Positions 33,721 through 43,668 of a stretch of DNA of 64,000 bases are shown one piece after another. The DNA lies in assembly GCA_017437965.1 (NCBI GenBank), contig JAFRWN010000143.1:1-64000 (forward strand), written 5' to 3'. The first letter of the stretch is position 1. Every line of letters begins with the position of its first letter. The position numbers were made by a program, and so were the translations under genes. Below the pieces are notes generated by a model that saw only the letters and a list, made by a program, of their open reading frames with translations, was not told the DNA's origin and made no database searches. The DNA is from Lachnospiraceae bacterium. GTDB lineage: Bacteria; Bacillota; Clostridia; Lachnospirales; Lachnospiraceae.

Positions 33721-35493
33721 ATGGCAAACTGGGTTATGGTTGTGGATGACGACACCGCAAACCTGAAAATTGCAGGTACTATTTTAAGTAAAAACAACAT
33801 GCATGTTACGGCAGTAAAATCCGGACGTGCAATGCTTGACTATATTTCGGAGAAAGGGGCTCCGGATCTTATTCTTCTCGACATCAAAATGCCCGAGATG
33901 GACGGTTTTGAGGCTCTTGCCAAACTCCGCGAACTCGAAAAAGAAAAGGGCTTCCATGAAATCCCCGTTATTTTCTTAACGGCAGACGACACGACAGGCA
34001 CCGAAAGTAAAGGCTTTGAGGTCGGTGTATCCGACTATATCAGAAAGCCTTTCAATCCCGAGGTTCTCCTCCGTCGTATCGACAATGTAATTTCAATGCA
34101 GAGCGAGGTAATAAACCTTAAGAACGAAGCAACCATCGACAAGCTGACCGGTTTTCTGAACAAGGCAGCCACTGGCACCGAGCTCACCAAGATGTGTGCT
34201 GAAAAGACCGGATGCCTGATGATGATCGACCTTGATTCTTTCAAGCTTGTAAACGACATCTACGGTCATGAGATGGGCGACCGCGTTCTCTTCTCCTTTG
34301 CCCAGATAATCAAGAGCACTGTTCCCGCAGGCAGCAAGAACGGACGTATCGGCGGCGATGAGTTCGTTTCCTTTGCCCTTGAAGTCAGCACCGCTAACGA
34401 GGTGGCTGAGATTTCAAGGCAGCTGAATGAAAAGCTCCTTGCTTCAGCAAAGAGGATGATGGGCGAGGACATGACCATTCCCCTTGGTGCTTCAATCGGT
34501 GCGATCATGGTTCCGAAGCATGGCAATGACTATACTTCCCTCTTAAAGCTTGCCGATAAACTCCTCTATGACGTAAAGAAAAACAAAGGCAAACATGGCT
34601 ATTCGCTCTACTCACCCGAACTTTCCGCAGGTGATTCCTCCTCATCGGTAATGGACATCCACAGCCTGACCGAAATTCTTTCTGAGCGTAACATTCCGAA
34701 CGAGGCTCTCTATGTTGACATGGAGTCCTTCTCCTATGTTTACCGTTTTGCCTTCAGATATTTCATCAGAAATAATATAAATGCCTGCAGGGTACTCTTC
34801 ACCCTCAGTCCGAAATCAGGTCTGCAGGACAACAGCTTCAAGAACAGCTGCGAGGATTTCGGAAACCATGTAAAAGAAATGCTAAGAAAGTCCGACATGG
34901 TGACAAAATGCCGTTACAACCAGTACTATGTGCTGATTTCGGATGTCCGCAAGGAATTTGTCACCTCGATAATACAGAACATCACGGACAGCTGGTACGA
35001 GAAAAACGATATACTTAACATCGATTACGAGACCGAATATGTGAAGAACGACGGAAGTGTCAGTCCCGAATCTTCGCTTGCAAACATCACGATAATCGAT
35101 GACGATCCTTTCACCATAGAATTTATCAAAAAGACCCTTGCGAACACGGGCATAGGTGTCACAAGCATAGGTTCCGGCAAGGAATTCTTCGACTATGCTT
35201 CCACAGTCGAGAAGCTTCCCGACCTTATTCTGCTTGACGTCGAGCTTCCGGACATGGACGGCTTCGAAATCCTTGAAAAGATCCGCGGTTCCGAGGGAGA
35301 ACTTTCTTCCGTTGCGGTTGTTTTCCTTACAGCCGATGCAAACGACGGAACCGAAATCAAATGTCTGTCAAAGGGTGCGATGGATTTCATCAGAAAACCG
35401 ATGCTTCCCGAAGTACTGCGTGCAAGGATCAACCATATCCTCGAGCTTGTAATGCTCAGACAACGTTATAAAGGAAGCGCCAACAGAGCATAA
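33721..35493 (+). CDS. REC-GGDEF-(degenerate)-REC signalling protein, putative diguanylate cyclase
   Basis: This 590-aa cytoplasmic protein has a receiver (about 1-125; acidic pair near 10, phospho-Asp in LLDIKMPEMDG near 57). A GGDEF domain follows (about 135-300, with intact GRIGGDEFVSF), then an unassigned segment (about 310-440) that looks like a worn GGDEF-type fold (MLRKSDMVTKCRYNQYYVLI). A second complete receiver (about 455-580, LLDVELPDMDG) ends the chain. It should make cyclic di-GMP in response to phosphorylation. No RxxD inhibitory site is seen just before GGDEF. It starts a rightward operon; the next kinase gene begins 12 bases later, suggesting that both kinases feed this protein. 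Confidence 0.85.
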   Translation: MANWVMVVDDDTANLKIAGTILSKNNMHVTAVKSGRAMLDYISEKGAPDLILLDIKMPEMDGFEALAKLRELEKEKGFHEIPVIFLTADDTTGTESKGFEVGVSDYIRKPFNPEVLLRRIDNVISMQSEVINLKNEATIDKLTGFLNKAATGTELTKMCAEKTGCLMMIDLDSFKLVNDIYGHEMGDRVLFSFAQIIKSTVPAGSKNGRIGGDEFVSFALEVSTANEVAEISRQLNEKLLASAKRMMGEDMTIPLGASIGAIMVPKHGNDYTSLLKLADKLLYDVKKNKGKHGYSLYSPELSAGDSSSSVMDIHSLTEILSERNIPNEALYVDMESFSYVYRFAFRYFIRNNINACRVLFTLSPKSGLQDNSFKNSCEDFGNHVKEMLRKSDMVTKCRYNQYYVLISDVRKEFVTSIIQNITDSWYEKNDILNIDYETEYVKNDGSVSPESSLANITIIDDDPFTIEFIKKTLANTGIGVTSIGSGKEFFDYASTVEKLPDLILLDVELPDMDGFEILEKIRGSEGELSSVAVVFLTADANDGTEIKCLSKGAMDFIRKPMLPEVLRARINHILELVMLRQRYKGSANRA

Positions 35494-35505
35494 GGAGAAC
35501 TGCAT

Positions 35506-38118
35506 ATGAATGCCAAGAGTGAAACCAATGACCTGTTCAAGACGGCACACTCCGTACTTCTGATAGGTTATTCAATATTCGTAGCGATGCACTGTACCAT
35601 CACCTTCCTTCTAGGATGGGATAAATGGATACTGATACCGATACTCGCAGGCCTCTTTGCCGCATGGGGCATGCACCTCTACCAGATTTTCACCGACAAC
35701 CAGAGGCTCTGGCTGACAGCGGGCTTCATGATGTGCACTTACTTTGTGTACGGCACTCATCAGACAAGTACCTACGATCTTTCGGTCGTAATGGCTTCCA
35801 TTATCATGCTCTTTATCATGACCAGGGTAAAGGGCGTGATTACTTTGTGCCAGATTACATTCTATATAACGATAACCTATGACCTCATCATGATAGCAAA
35901 TGACGGCTATAATTTCGAAATCCTCGATATCTGCCGTATTGTCATGAACTACAGTGTGATCACCATGATCGCGGGCTTCATCAAGACCACGATCAACAAG
36001 TGGAACCAGGTGACCGAGGCCTCAAAAGAAGAAATACATGTTCTTACAGAATCCGCAAGCCGTCTGAATGACTTCCTTGCGAATGTCTCCCATGAGCTCC
36101 GCACTCCGATAAATGCGGTAATCGGTCTTTCAGGCATATGCCTCGATAAAGAAACAAATCCCGAAATAAGAAAAGATTTAAAATCAATACGTAAAGCAGG
36201 CCACAGGGTTGCCGAGCAGATCAGCGACATTCTCGACTTCTCGGAGCTTGACAATGACAAGCTCGTCAAAAACTGTGAGGACTACACCATCACTTCCCTG
36301 GTAAACGACCTTATCCTCGATTTCCGTGAGATGAAAAAGGATACCACGGAAATGGTAATAAATGTCGATCCTCTGGTTCCCGCGGTACTTAACAGCGATG
36401 TTTCAAAGATCAAGAAAATCATCAAATCCCTTGTATCAAACAGCCTGAAGTTTACCGCAGAAGGCGGTGTATATCTTAAGATCGGTTTTGAAAAGCAGGA
36501 ATATGGCATAAACCTCCTTATCGAAGTTTCCGATACCGGCTGCGGAATGAGCGAGGATGAGCTTGAAAGAATATTTGACCGCTTCTACCAGTCAGATTCT
36601 TCAAGAACAAGAAAAACCGGAGGACTTGGCCTCGGCCTTAGCCTTGTGCATGGTTTTGTATCGTTACTCGGCGGTTTCATGGTAATAAACAGCACCGAAG
36701 GAAAAGGCACCACTGTTTCGGTAAGCATTCCCCAGACCGTTGTCTCCGATGCCGCCTGCATGTCGATCACAAACACCAGAAAGCTTTCAATCTGCACCTG
36801 CATGGACCTGAACAGATTCAAAAATCCTTTTGTCAGGGAATATTTCAGCGAAGCTTTCAAGACACTTGTACAGGGGCTCAGTGTTGAGCTCTACCGTGCG
36901 GAAAATCTCGAGGCTCTTAAGAAAATCGACAGCGAACTTGAGATCACCCACCTTTTTGTCACACAGGATATTTACATGGGCGGTATCGACATAATCGAAA
37001 GACTTGCCGCAAAGATGGTTGTGGCAGTAATGTGCGAGCCCGGCTTCGCTCTTCCCAAGGGTTCGAAGGCAAGGCTTGTCGAAAAGCCGCTGCATGGTCT
37101 TTCCCTTGTCAATATCCTTAATTCCGAGGTGAGTGATAACGAGAACCTCGGCCAGCTTAAGCTCACAGGAGTTCATGTGCTTGTTGTCGATGACGAGCAT
37201 ATGAACCTTGTTGTGGCAAAGAGCATATTCAAGCGCTATGATATCGAGGTCAGCACCGCACCCTCAGGCCCGGTTGCGATCGATATGTGCCGTGACCATG
37301 TCTACACACTTATCTTTATGGATCACATGATGAGCGGCATGGACGGTGTTGAGGCAATGAAGAGAATACGTGCGGATGTCAAGGGACTTAACCATGAGAC
37401 ACCTGTTATCGCGCTGACCGCAAATGCAATGAGCTCCGCAAAGCAGATGTTCATCACTGAAGGCTTTGATGGATTTGTCAGCAAGCCGATAGAATTCGAA
37501 GAGCTTGAAAGAGTACTGAAGAAGGTGCTGCCGAAGGATGTTATCAGGTATGAGACTGACGAGGTGCAGCCTGCAGATACGAAGCCGACAGGAAAAGATG
37601 ATGATATCATGGAATTTTCTGCAGATGACGAGGTTCTTGAGTTCGGTCCCGACGATGAAGTCCTCGAATTCGGTCCTGTGGATGATACTAATAATGATCC
37701 GGGTTATTCCCCCGACGAAATAACGAAAAAGCTTACCGCTAACGGTATAAATGCCGAGGGCGGATTGTTCTTCTGCGCTGGTGACACCGACCTGTATTTC
37801 AAGATATGCTTCGGTTTTGCGCTTGAAATGGAGGAACGCGTCGGAAAGCTCAATGGTTTCTATGATAATAAAGACTGGAAGAATTATGAGGTACTGATCC
37901 ACTCCACCAAGTCTACCGCAAAGATGGTGGGCGCCCAGACGCTCTCGGATCATGCTCTGGCACTTGAAAATGCTGCTTCCGCACTTGACGAGGACTATAT
38001 CTCTAAAAATCATGCCTCTGTGATGGCAGAATGCACGGAAATCGGCGAAAAGATACTCTCTTCCGCGGACAGCCCCGAGCTTGCCGAAAAACTGGCTGAC
38101 AGAGAGGAGGACGACTGA
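35506..38118 (+). CDS. Membrane hybrid histidine kinase with receiver and Hpt domains
   Basis: This 870-aa protein has five or six membrane helices in residues ~15-170. A HisKA domain has the phospho-histidine in NVSHELRTPIN (about 200), and the ATPase domain has DTGCGMSEDEL and GLGLGLSLVHGF. A receiver-like stretch without an acidic pocket (about 425-540) is followed by a true receiver (about 560-690; LVVDDEHMN, FMDHMMSGMDG). An Hpt domain (about 745-860) carries the transfer histidine in LIHSTKSTAKMVG. A linker near 695-730 repeats DDEVLEFGP. It is a full phosphorelay in one chain and may pass phosphate to the REC domains of the preceding GGDEF protein. The stop overlaps the next start (TGATG). 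Confidence 0.88.
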   Translation: MNAKSETNDLFKTAHSVLLIGYSIFVAMHCTITFLLGWDKWILIPILAGLFAAWGMHLYQIFTDNQRLWLTAGFMMCTYFVYGTHQTSTYDLSVVMASIIMLFIMTRVKGVITLCQITFYITITYDLIMIANDGYNFEILDICRIVMNYSVITMIAGFIKTTINKWNQVTEASKEEIHVLTESASRLNDFLANVSHELRTPINAVIGLSGICLDKETNPEIRKDLKSIRKAGHRVAEQISDILDFSELDNDKLVKNCEDYTITSLVNDLILDFREMKKDTTEMVINVDPLVPAVLNSDVSKIKKIIKSLVSNSLKFTAEGGVYLKIGFEKQEYGINLLIEVSDTGCGMSEDELERIFDRFYQSDSSRTRKTGGLGLGLSLVHGFVSLLGGFMVINSTEGKGTTVSVSIPQTVVSDAACMSITNTRKLSICTCMDLNRFKNPFVREYFSEAFKTLVQGLSVELYRAENLEALKKIDSELEITHLFVTQDIYMGGIDIIERLAAKMVVAVMCEPGFALPKGSKARLVEKPLHGLSLVNILNSEVSDNENLGQLKLTGVHVLVVDDEHMNLVVAKSIFKRYDIEVSTAPSGPVAIDMCRDHVYTLIFMDHMMSGMDGVEAMKRIRADVKGLNHETPVIALTANAMSSAKQMFITEGFDGFVSKPIEFEELERVLKKVLPKDVIRYETDEVQPADTKPTGKDDDIMEFSADDEVLEFGPDDEVLEFGPVDDTNNDPGYSPDEITKKLTANGINAEGGLFFCAGDTDLYFKICFGFALEMEERVGKLNGFYDNKDWKNYEVLIHSTKSTAKMVGAQTLSDHALALENAASALDEDYISKNHASVMAECTEIGEKILSSADSPELAEKLADREEDD

Positions 38119-40793
38119 TGTTTAAGAAGCTTCGCAACTACCTCTTTGATGACAACCTTGACATCAATCAGAGAATGTTTCTTCTGAACCTGATCAACAT
38201 ATGCTCCATTCTGACCATAGTCTGGATTGAAACCCTGTTTATGAACTCCACGGCCGGAGATATACTTGCTATCGGTCTGTTTGCCTTTGTCATCGGTCTG
38301 ACAGGTACTGTCTGCCTGCGCAAAAAGAAAATAAAAACCGGAGCGGCAATCATTGATTTCCTCATGGTTTTCATCTTTTTCCCCATCATTTACTTCGGAA
38401 ACGGAGGCATTGCGGGAACTGCTCCTCTCTGGTTCATCTACAACATTCTGATGATAAGCATTTTTCTCGACGGAGGTGCACGCATTTTCTTCGGATTATC
38501 CCAGCATATCATCGCAATCGCCTGTGTTATAGTTTCCTATATGTCCCCCGATTTAGTGAAGTTCTCCGGAACCATGAACGGGATCAAGCAGTACATTTAT
38601 TCCTACACTGCGCTGCTGCTTATCGGCATTTCGATTTCGGTCATGCTCTATATTGAAAACCGCCTTTATATACGCCAGAATGAAATCGCCAAAAAACAGG
38701 CACAGGAGATCGAAGGGCTTGTGGCTTCCCAGAACCGCTTCTTCTCGAGCATGAGCCACGAAATCCGCACGCCAATCAATACCATCATCGGACTCAATGA
38801 AATGATACTCCGCGAAAACATCAGCGACGAGATCACCGAGGACGCGGTAAACATCAGGGCTGCCGGAAGGATGCTTCTCAACACTATAAACGATATTCTC
38901 GACATGTCAAAGTTCTCCTCGGGCGACATGCACCTTGTAATCGATAACTACAAGACCGGAGACATGCTTTCCGATATCGTCGGAATGCTCTGGCTCCGTG
39001 CGAAGGAGAAAAATCTTGAATTCAAGATAAACGTTGCTCCCGACATTCCTACTGAACTCAAGGGCGATGAAATGAGGATCAAGCAGGTTCTCATGAACAT
39101 ACTGAACAATGCCATCAAATATACTAAAGAAGGTTCGGTTTCGCTTTCGGTTGAATGCGATAAGAAGGAAGACGGAAACATCAGTATGATATATACCGTC
39201 GAGGACACGGGCATGGGTATCAAAAAGGAAGACATACCCTATCTTTTCACCGCTTTCAAGCGTGTTGACGAAAGCAATACCAAGCATATCGAGGGTACCG
39301 GCCTCGGTCTTTCAATCGTAAAGCAGTTCCTGGATCTCATGGGCGGCAAGGTTACCGTAAACAGCGTATATACCAAGGGTTCCACCTTCATAGTTGAAAT
39401 ACCTCAGAAGATCGCCTCGACCGAGGAAATCGGAGAATATGACTACAGCAAAAAGCATAAGCTTTCAAAGAAGGGCAAATACACCCAGAAATTTGAGGCT
39501 CCCGAGGCAAGGCTTCTGGTTGTCGACGATAATGACGCCAATATACTTGTCGTTACCAAGCTTCTGAGAGAAACCAAAATCCAGATTGATACCGCAAAGA
39601 ACGGCAAGGAAGCTCTTGAGAAGACCCTTGACAATTCCTACAATCTCATTTTCATGGATCACCTGATGCCCGAGATGGACGGTATCGAATGCTTCAGGGC
39701 AATAAGAAGCCAGATCGGAGGCAAGAACAGGGATACCAACATTGTTATCCTTACCGCAAATGCAGGCGAGGAGAACCGCAAGCTTTATGCGACAGAAGGC
39801 TTCAATGGTTATCTTGTAAAGCCCATCAGCGGAGACGAGCTTGAAAATGAAATCTACCGCCAGCTTCCCAAGGAGCTTATCCAGCTTACCGGAACCGAGG
39901 GTATCGTCAGCGAGGACAAGGTTGCATGGCTCAATGCAAACCGTAAGAGAAGGATTGCGATCACAACCGAAAGCACGGCTGATCTTCCCGCGAAGGTCAT
40001 CGCAAGATATGATATTGCTGTGTTTGCAGCAAGGGTAAAGACAAAGGACGGCGTCTTCCGCGAAGGTAAGGAGATCGATACTAACGGTCTTTTAAGATAC
40101 ATGGAGAACCGCGAAAACATTGCTACTCCTCTTCTTCCTGCCGCAGGAGATTACGAGTCTTTCTATGCCGAGCAGCTTAAAACAGCAAACAATGTCATAC
40201 ACATCTCGATAAGTGGTGCGATAGAAAACGGTGCCTATGGTTTGGCTAAAGAAGGTGCCAGCTCCTTTGATAACGTTACGGTTATCGACAGCAGACACAT
40301 ATCAAGCGGTCAGGGACTGGTTGCCATCTTTGCCGGACGTATGGCAGAAGCCGGAATGGGCGTTGCTGAGATCAAGCACAGGCTGGGTTACCTTTCAAAG
40401 CGCATCCGTTCAAGCTTCATGATAGGCAACATGGATTATCTCGCAAGAAGCGGACTGACAAGCCAGACCTACGCCAACCTTACAAAGCTTCTCACTTTAA
40501 GACCTCTTATTGTAATGAAGGAAGGTAAATTCAAGTCAAAGGGCATGATAATCGGTTCAGACAAACGCGCATGGAGAAAATATATCAGCCTTGCTCTCTC
40601 AGGCAAAAAAGTTGCCAAGACCGCAATTTTCATTACCCATGTCGGCCTCAGCAAGAAAGAACTTGAATATATCAGATCAGAGATTGAAAAGAATCAGAAA
40701 TTCGATGCCTACTATTTCCAGCAGACCTCACCTGTCGTTGCGATAAGCTTCGGCCCCGGTTCGTTCGGAATAAGCGTTGTAGAGGAGAAATAA
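38118..40793 (+). CDS. Hybrid histidine kinase fused to a C-terminal DegV domain
   Basis: This 891-aa protein has membrane helices (about 20-190), HisKA (MSHEIRTPIN near 214), ATPase (DTGMGIKKED, GTGLGLSIVKQF) and a receiver (about 462-585; LLVVDDNDAN, FMDHLMPEMDG). From about residue 611 to the end there is a full DegV/FakB-like domain: TTESTADLP, HISISGAIENG, VIDSRHISSGQG, GNMDYLARSG and SFGPGSFGISVV. DegV proteins bind fatty acids, so the kinase may sense or be tuned by an acyl ligand inside the cell. The frame is unbroken across the junction. It is the last gene of the operon and is followed by a terminator. This domain combination is not one I know from the literature. Confidence 0.88.
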   Translation: MFKKLRNYLFDDNLDINQRMFLLNLINICSILTIVWIETLFMNSTAGDILAIGLFAFVIGLTGTVCLRKKKIKTGAAIIDFLMVFIFFPIIYFGNGGIAGTAPLWFIYNILMISIFLDGGARIFFGLSQHIIAIACVIVSYMSPDLVKFSGTMNGIKQYIYSYTALLLIGISISVMLYIENRLYIRQNEIAKKQAQEIEGLVASQNRFFSSMSHEIRTPINTIIGLNEMILRENISDEITEDAVNIRAAGRMLLNTINDILDMSKFSSGDMHLVIDNYKTGDMLSDIVGMLWLRAKEKNLEFKINVAPDIPTELKGDEMRIKQVLMNILNNAIKYTKEGSVSLSVECDKKEDGNISMIYTVEDTGMGIKKEDIPYLFTAFKRVDESNTKHIEGTGLGLSIVKQFLDLMGGKVTVNSVYTKGSTFIVEIPQKIASTEEIGEYDYSKKHKLSKKGKYTQKFEAPEARLLVVDDNDANILVVTKLLRETKIQIDTAKNGKEALEKTLDNSYNLIFMDHLMPEMDGIECFRAIRSQIGGKNRDTNIVILTANAGEENRKLYATEGFNGYLVKPISGDELENEIYRQLPKELIQLTGTEGIVSEDKVAWLNANRKRRIAITTESTADLPAKVIARYDIAVFAARVKTKDGVFREGKEIDTNGLLRYMENRENIATPLLPAAGDYESFYAEQLKTANNVIHISISGAIENGAYGLAKEGASSFDNVTVIDSRHISSGQGLVAIFAGRMAEAGMGVAEIKHRLGYLSKRIRSSFMIGNMDYLARSGLTSQTYANLTKLLTLRPLIVMKEGKFKSKGMIIGSDKRAWRKYISLALSGKKVAKTAIFITHVGLSKKELEYIRSEIEKNQKFDAYYFQQTSPVVAISFGPGSFGISVVEEK

Positions 40794-40815
40794 AGACTGT
40801 CAGCCAAAACAACAA

Positions 40816-40837
40816 AAGCCACGGCACCCCGTGGCTT
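40816..40837. terminator. Bidirectional rho-independent terminator
   Basis: A perfect nine-pair stem AAGCCACGG/CCGTGGCTT closes a CACC loop, with T-rich sequence to its right on the plus strand and on the minus-strand side. It sits between the convergent kinase-DegV gene and the folA end of the lepB operon and can stop both. Confidence 0.85.
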
Positions 40838-40841
40838 ATTT

Positions 40842-41372
40842 TCATTTCCTTTTATAAGTACAGAACTTAAACCTGATCCCTTCGTGTTCCATCTCATCGG
40901 AGGTTTCGGTAAGTTCCCAGTCCTCGTTTGTGTCGAGATCCGGGAAATAAGTATCGGCAGGAAGCATTACCGAAGTTCTTGTGACAATCGCCGTATTTAC
41001 AAACGGAAGCATGGCTTTATAAATGCTTTCCCCGCCGATGACATAGACATCATCATCGGTATACTCGGGCCAGTAATCGTTGATTATCTCGTGAGCCATA
41101 TCAAGTGCTGCGTCAACGCTGTCAACATATATCAGCCTTGTTTCACCCTCGAGTCCGTCCACTTCACCCTTGCGGCTCTTGGAAATTACAATGTTCACCC
41201 TGTTTTTAAGAGGCTTTCCGCCCGGAAAGCTGTCCAGGGTCTTACGCCCCAGAATAACGATTTTATCCTTCGTATGGGTTCTGAACCATTTCATGTCATC
41301 GGGTATGTTCACCAGCAGCCTGTTGCCGTTGCCGATACCCCAGTTACTTGTTACGTTAACTATACACTTCAT
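40842..41372 (-). CDS. folA: Dihydrofolate reductase
   Basis: This 176-aa enzyme reduces dihydrofolate to tetrahydrofolate with NADPH. Marks: GIGNGNRLLVNIPDDMKWF with the substrate-binding Asp, VILGRKTLDSFP, NIVISKS and the VIGGESIYKAMLP cofactor loop. It directly follows thymidylate synthase, the enzyme that generates dihydrofolate, which is the classic pairing. It is the last gene of a six-gene leftward operon and ends four bases before the terminator hairpin. Confidence 0.93.
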   Translation of the reverse strand: MKCIVNVTSNWGIGNGNRLLVNIPDDMKWFRTHTKDKIVILGRKTLDSFPGGKPLKNRVNIVISKSRKGEVDGLEGETRLIYVDSVDAALDMAHEIINDYWPEYTDDDVYVIGGESIYKAMLPFVNTAIVTRTSVMLPADTYFPDLDTNEDWELTETSDEMEHEGIRFKFCTYKRK

Positions 41373-41411
41373 ATTTTCTCACCTCCCGACTTTCTTTACC
41401 GGCTGACCCCT

Positions 41412-42368
41412 TTAGATTGCAACCGGGATTTTATCGACCGGAGGGCCGAATTCATAATCATCGAATCTGAAATCATCCTTGGTAAACTTATAGAAATCAT
41501 CAATTTCGGGATTCATCCAGAATTTCGGTGCCGGATGTGGCTCTCTTTCAATGAGTTCCTTTATCACAGGAACATGGCGGTCATAAATATGTGCATCAGC
41601 AATTACATGGACAAACTCTCCGACCTCCATGTCACAGACGCGTGCAAACATATGGGTCAGTGCCGCATACTGGGCAACATTCCATGCATTTGCGGCAAGT
41701 ATATCCTGCGAACGCTGGTTAAGTATCGAGTTTAGCACCAGTTTGTCCGAACCTTCAGGCTTCGTAACATTGAAGGTCATGGAATATGCGCAGGGGTAAA
41801 GATTCATTTCCGAAAGATCCGCCTGGGTATATATTCCGGTCAGGATTCTTCTTGAATAAGGATTGATCTTAAGGTCATATATTACCCTGTCAACCTGATC
41901 CATCTTCCAGAGGCCGTTCTCAGCCTTTTCTGCAATAAGACGTCCGTCAGCCGAAAGCACTCTTCTGCCATCGGACGATGCGCCCGGAAAAGCGATGAGG
42001 ATATTCTCCTCCTTAAGATCCTTGTAGGGCTGCTTGAGGCTCATCTGATAACCGTAGGCTTTACCGATTGAACCGCTCTCGTCTGCCCAAGCGTCCCAGA
42101 TGTGCTGGCCGAAATCATTTACGTTGTTGGATTTCTTCTGCCAGATCCAGAGTACCTCGTCAACCGCCGATTTTATCGGGGTGCGGCGGAGTGTGATCGC
42201 AGGGAATTCCTTCCTGAGATCATAGCGGTTTACCACGCCGAATTTCTTTATCGTATAGGCAGGGGTTCCGTCCTCCCAGTGGGGGCGTACCTTCTCACCT
42301 TTTGTGTCGGTTCCGCTTTCCAGTATTTCACTGCACATTTTTATGAAAATATCGTCTGCTAAGCTCAT
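41412..42368 (-). CDS. thyA: Thymidylate synthase (ThyA type, clostridial branch)
   Basis: This 318-aa enzyme methylates dUMP with methylene-tetrahydrofolate. The active cysteine is in LYPCAYSMTFNV; the phosphate-binding QRSQD and the HVIADAHIYDRH region near the C-terminus are present. The residue after the cysteine is Ala rather than the usual His, and the AANAWNVAQY stretch replaces the common LGxPFNIASY. These changes are shared by many clostridial ThyA proteins, so activity is expected. folA follows within the same operon, 39 bases downstream. Confidence 0.92.
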   Translation of the reverse strand: MSLADDIFIKMCSEILESGTDTKGEKVRPHWEDGTPAYTIKKFGVVNRYDLRKEFPAITLRRTPIKSAVDEVLWIWQKKSNNVNDFGQHIWDAWADESGSIGKAYGYQMSLKQPYKDLKEENILIAFPGASSDGRRVLSADGRLIAEKAENGLWKMDQVDRVIYDLKINPYSRRILTGIYTQADLSEMNLYPCAYSMTFNVTKPEGSDKLVLNSILNQRSQDILAANAWNVAQYAALTHMFARVCDMEVGEFVHVIADAHIYDRHVPVIKELIEREPHPAPKFWMNPEIDDFYKFTKDDFRFDDYEFGPPVDKIPVAI

Positions 42369-42382
42369 AGTAGTTTCCTTTT

Positions 42383-43642
42383 TTATACTAGTCTTCTGGG
42401 CACATAGGCTTTGATATAGGTACCTTCGGCCCTGTAGTCTTCTTCCACTATCTGGCCGAATTTCCTGACCTGGTTGAGATATGCACCCTCGCTGTAGGGT
42501 ATTGTTTTTTCTATCAGCACCTTGCTTTCACTGAGCACCTTTTCGATCAGGGCCGTAAGTTCTTCAAGTCCCTCTCCGAATTTAGCGGAGATTTTTACGG
42601 TATAGTCGGCGCGGAGATCCTTTAAGATGGGAGGCTCTTCGGAAGCCGGCACTTTATCTACTTTGTTGAATGCCGTGATCACGGGCTTTCCGATGCATTT
42701 GAGACGGTTTAAGGTATCATAGACCACAGCCATCTGCGTAGCGCTGTCCTTATTTGCCGAATCCACCACATGAAGAATCACATCCGCATAGTTTGCTTCC
42801 TCAAGCGTAGACCTGAAGGCGTCAACCAGATGGTGCGGAAGCTTATTGATGAATCCTACAGTGTCGGTAAGAAGTATTTCCTGGCCCGACGGAAGCTTCA
42901 GATTCCTTGTCGTTGCATCGAGTGTTGCAAAAAGCATGTCGGCGGCAAGTATGTCGGAATCGGTCAGCTTGTTTAAAAGTGTCGATTTTCCTGCGTTTGT
43001 GTAGCCCACGATCGCGATGACCGGAACCATGTTCCTTTCACGCTGCTTGCGAAGTACTTCACGGTTTTTCACGATATCGTCAAGTTCATCTTTAAGATGC
43101 GATATCCTGTCCCTTATCAGTCGTCTGTCCTGCTCGATCTTTTTCTCACCCGGGCCTCTCGTTCCGATACCGCCTCCGAGCCTTGACATCGCTATACCCT
43201 TACCTGTAAGTCGCTGGGATGCATAGCGGAGCTGTGCAAGCTCAACCTGTATCTTACCTTCCTTCGTCCTTGCATGCTTTGCAAAAATATCGAGTATTAC
43301 CATGGTCCTGTCACAGATCTTTACGCCGAGCTCGTCCTCAAGGTTTCTCATCTGGGCGGGGCTGAGCTCATCATCGGCTGCGATAGCGTCTGCCGAAAGC
43401 TCGGCTATCATGGCCTTGAGTTCTTCTACCTTGCCTTTTCCGAAATATGTCGAGCTTGTGGCTCTCTCACGGTTCTGGACCATCCTTCCGACCGGTTCGG
43501 CACCGGCAGTCTCAAGAAGATCCTCCAGCTCCTTTAAGGACGCTTCCATGGATATTCCGAAATTCTTTCCACTGTCGTCGCTGTCGACCGCTATCAGTAT
43601 GACTCTTTCTTTTTTCTGTTCTTCCTTAAGTATTTCCTGCAA
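42383..43642 (-). CDS. hflX: GTPase HflX (ribosome rescue/splitting)
   Basis: This 419-aa protein has the N-terminal HflX domain (GRMVQNRERATSSTYFGKGKVEEL) and a glycine-rich linker with the RLGGGIGTRGPGEKKIEQDRR signature. The GTPase domain has GYTNAGKSTLLN (about 211), DTVGFI, AFNKVDK and a C-terminal barrel. HflX binds the 50S subunit and splits stalled ribosomes. It sits between a TPR lipoprotein and thyA with gaps of 14-26 bases, so it is in the lepB operon. Confidence 0.93.
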   Translation of the reverse strand: MQEILKEEQKKERVILIAVDSDDSGKNFGISMEASLKELEDLLETAGAEPVGRMVQNRERATSSTYFGKGKVEELKAMIAELSADAIAADDELSPAQMRNLEDELGVKICDRTMVILDIFAKHARTKEGKIQVELAQLRYASQRLTGKGIAMSRLGGGIGTRGPGEKKIEQDRRLIRDRISHLKDELDDIVKNREVLRKQRERNMVPVIAIVGYTNAGKSTLLNKLTDSDILAADMLFATLDATTRNLKLPSGQEILLTDTVGFINKLPHHLVDAFRSTLEEANYADVILHVVDSANKDSATQMAVVYDTLNRLKCIGKPVITAFNKVDKVPASEEPPILKDLRADYTVKISAKFGEGLEELTALIEKVLSESKVLIEKTIPYSEGAYLNQVRKFGQIVEEDYRAEGTYIKAYVPRRLV

Positions 43643-43668
43643 TATATGTCCTCCCGAGCATTGCCTCT

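Noticed and set aside
41412..42368. Thymidylate synthase with Ala after the catalytic Cys, possible inactive enzyme
   Set aside because: The same LYPCAYS form is common in clostridial ThyA proteins and the phosphate-binding QRS motif is intact, so it is a normal variant.
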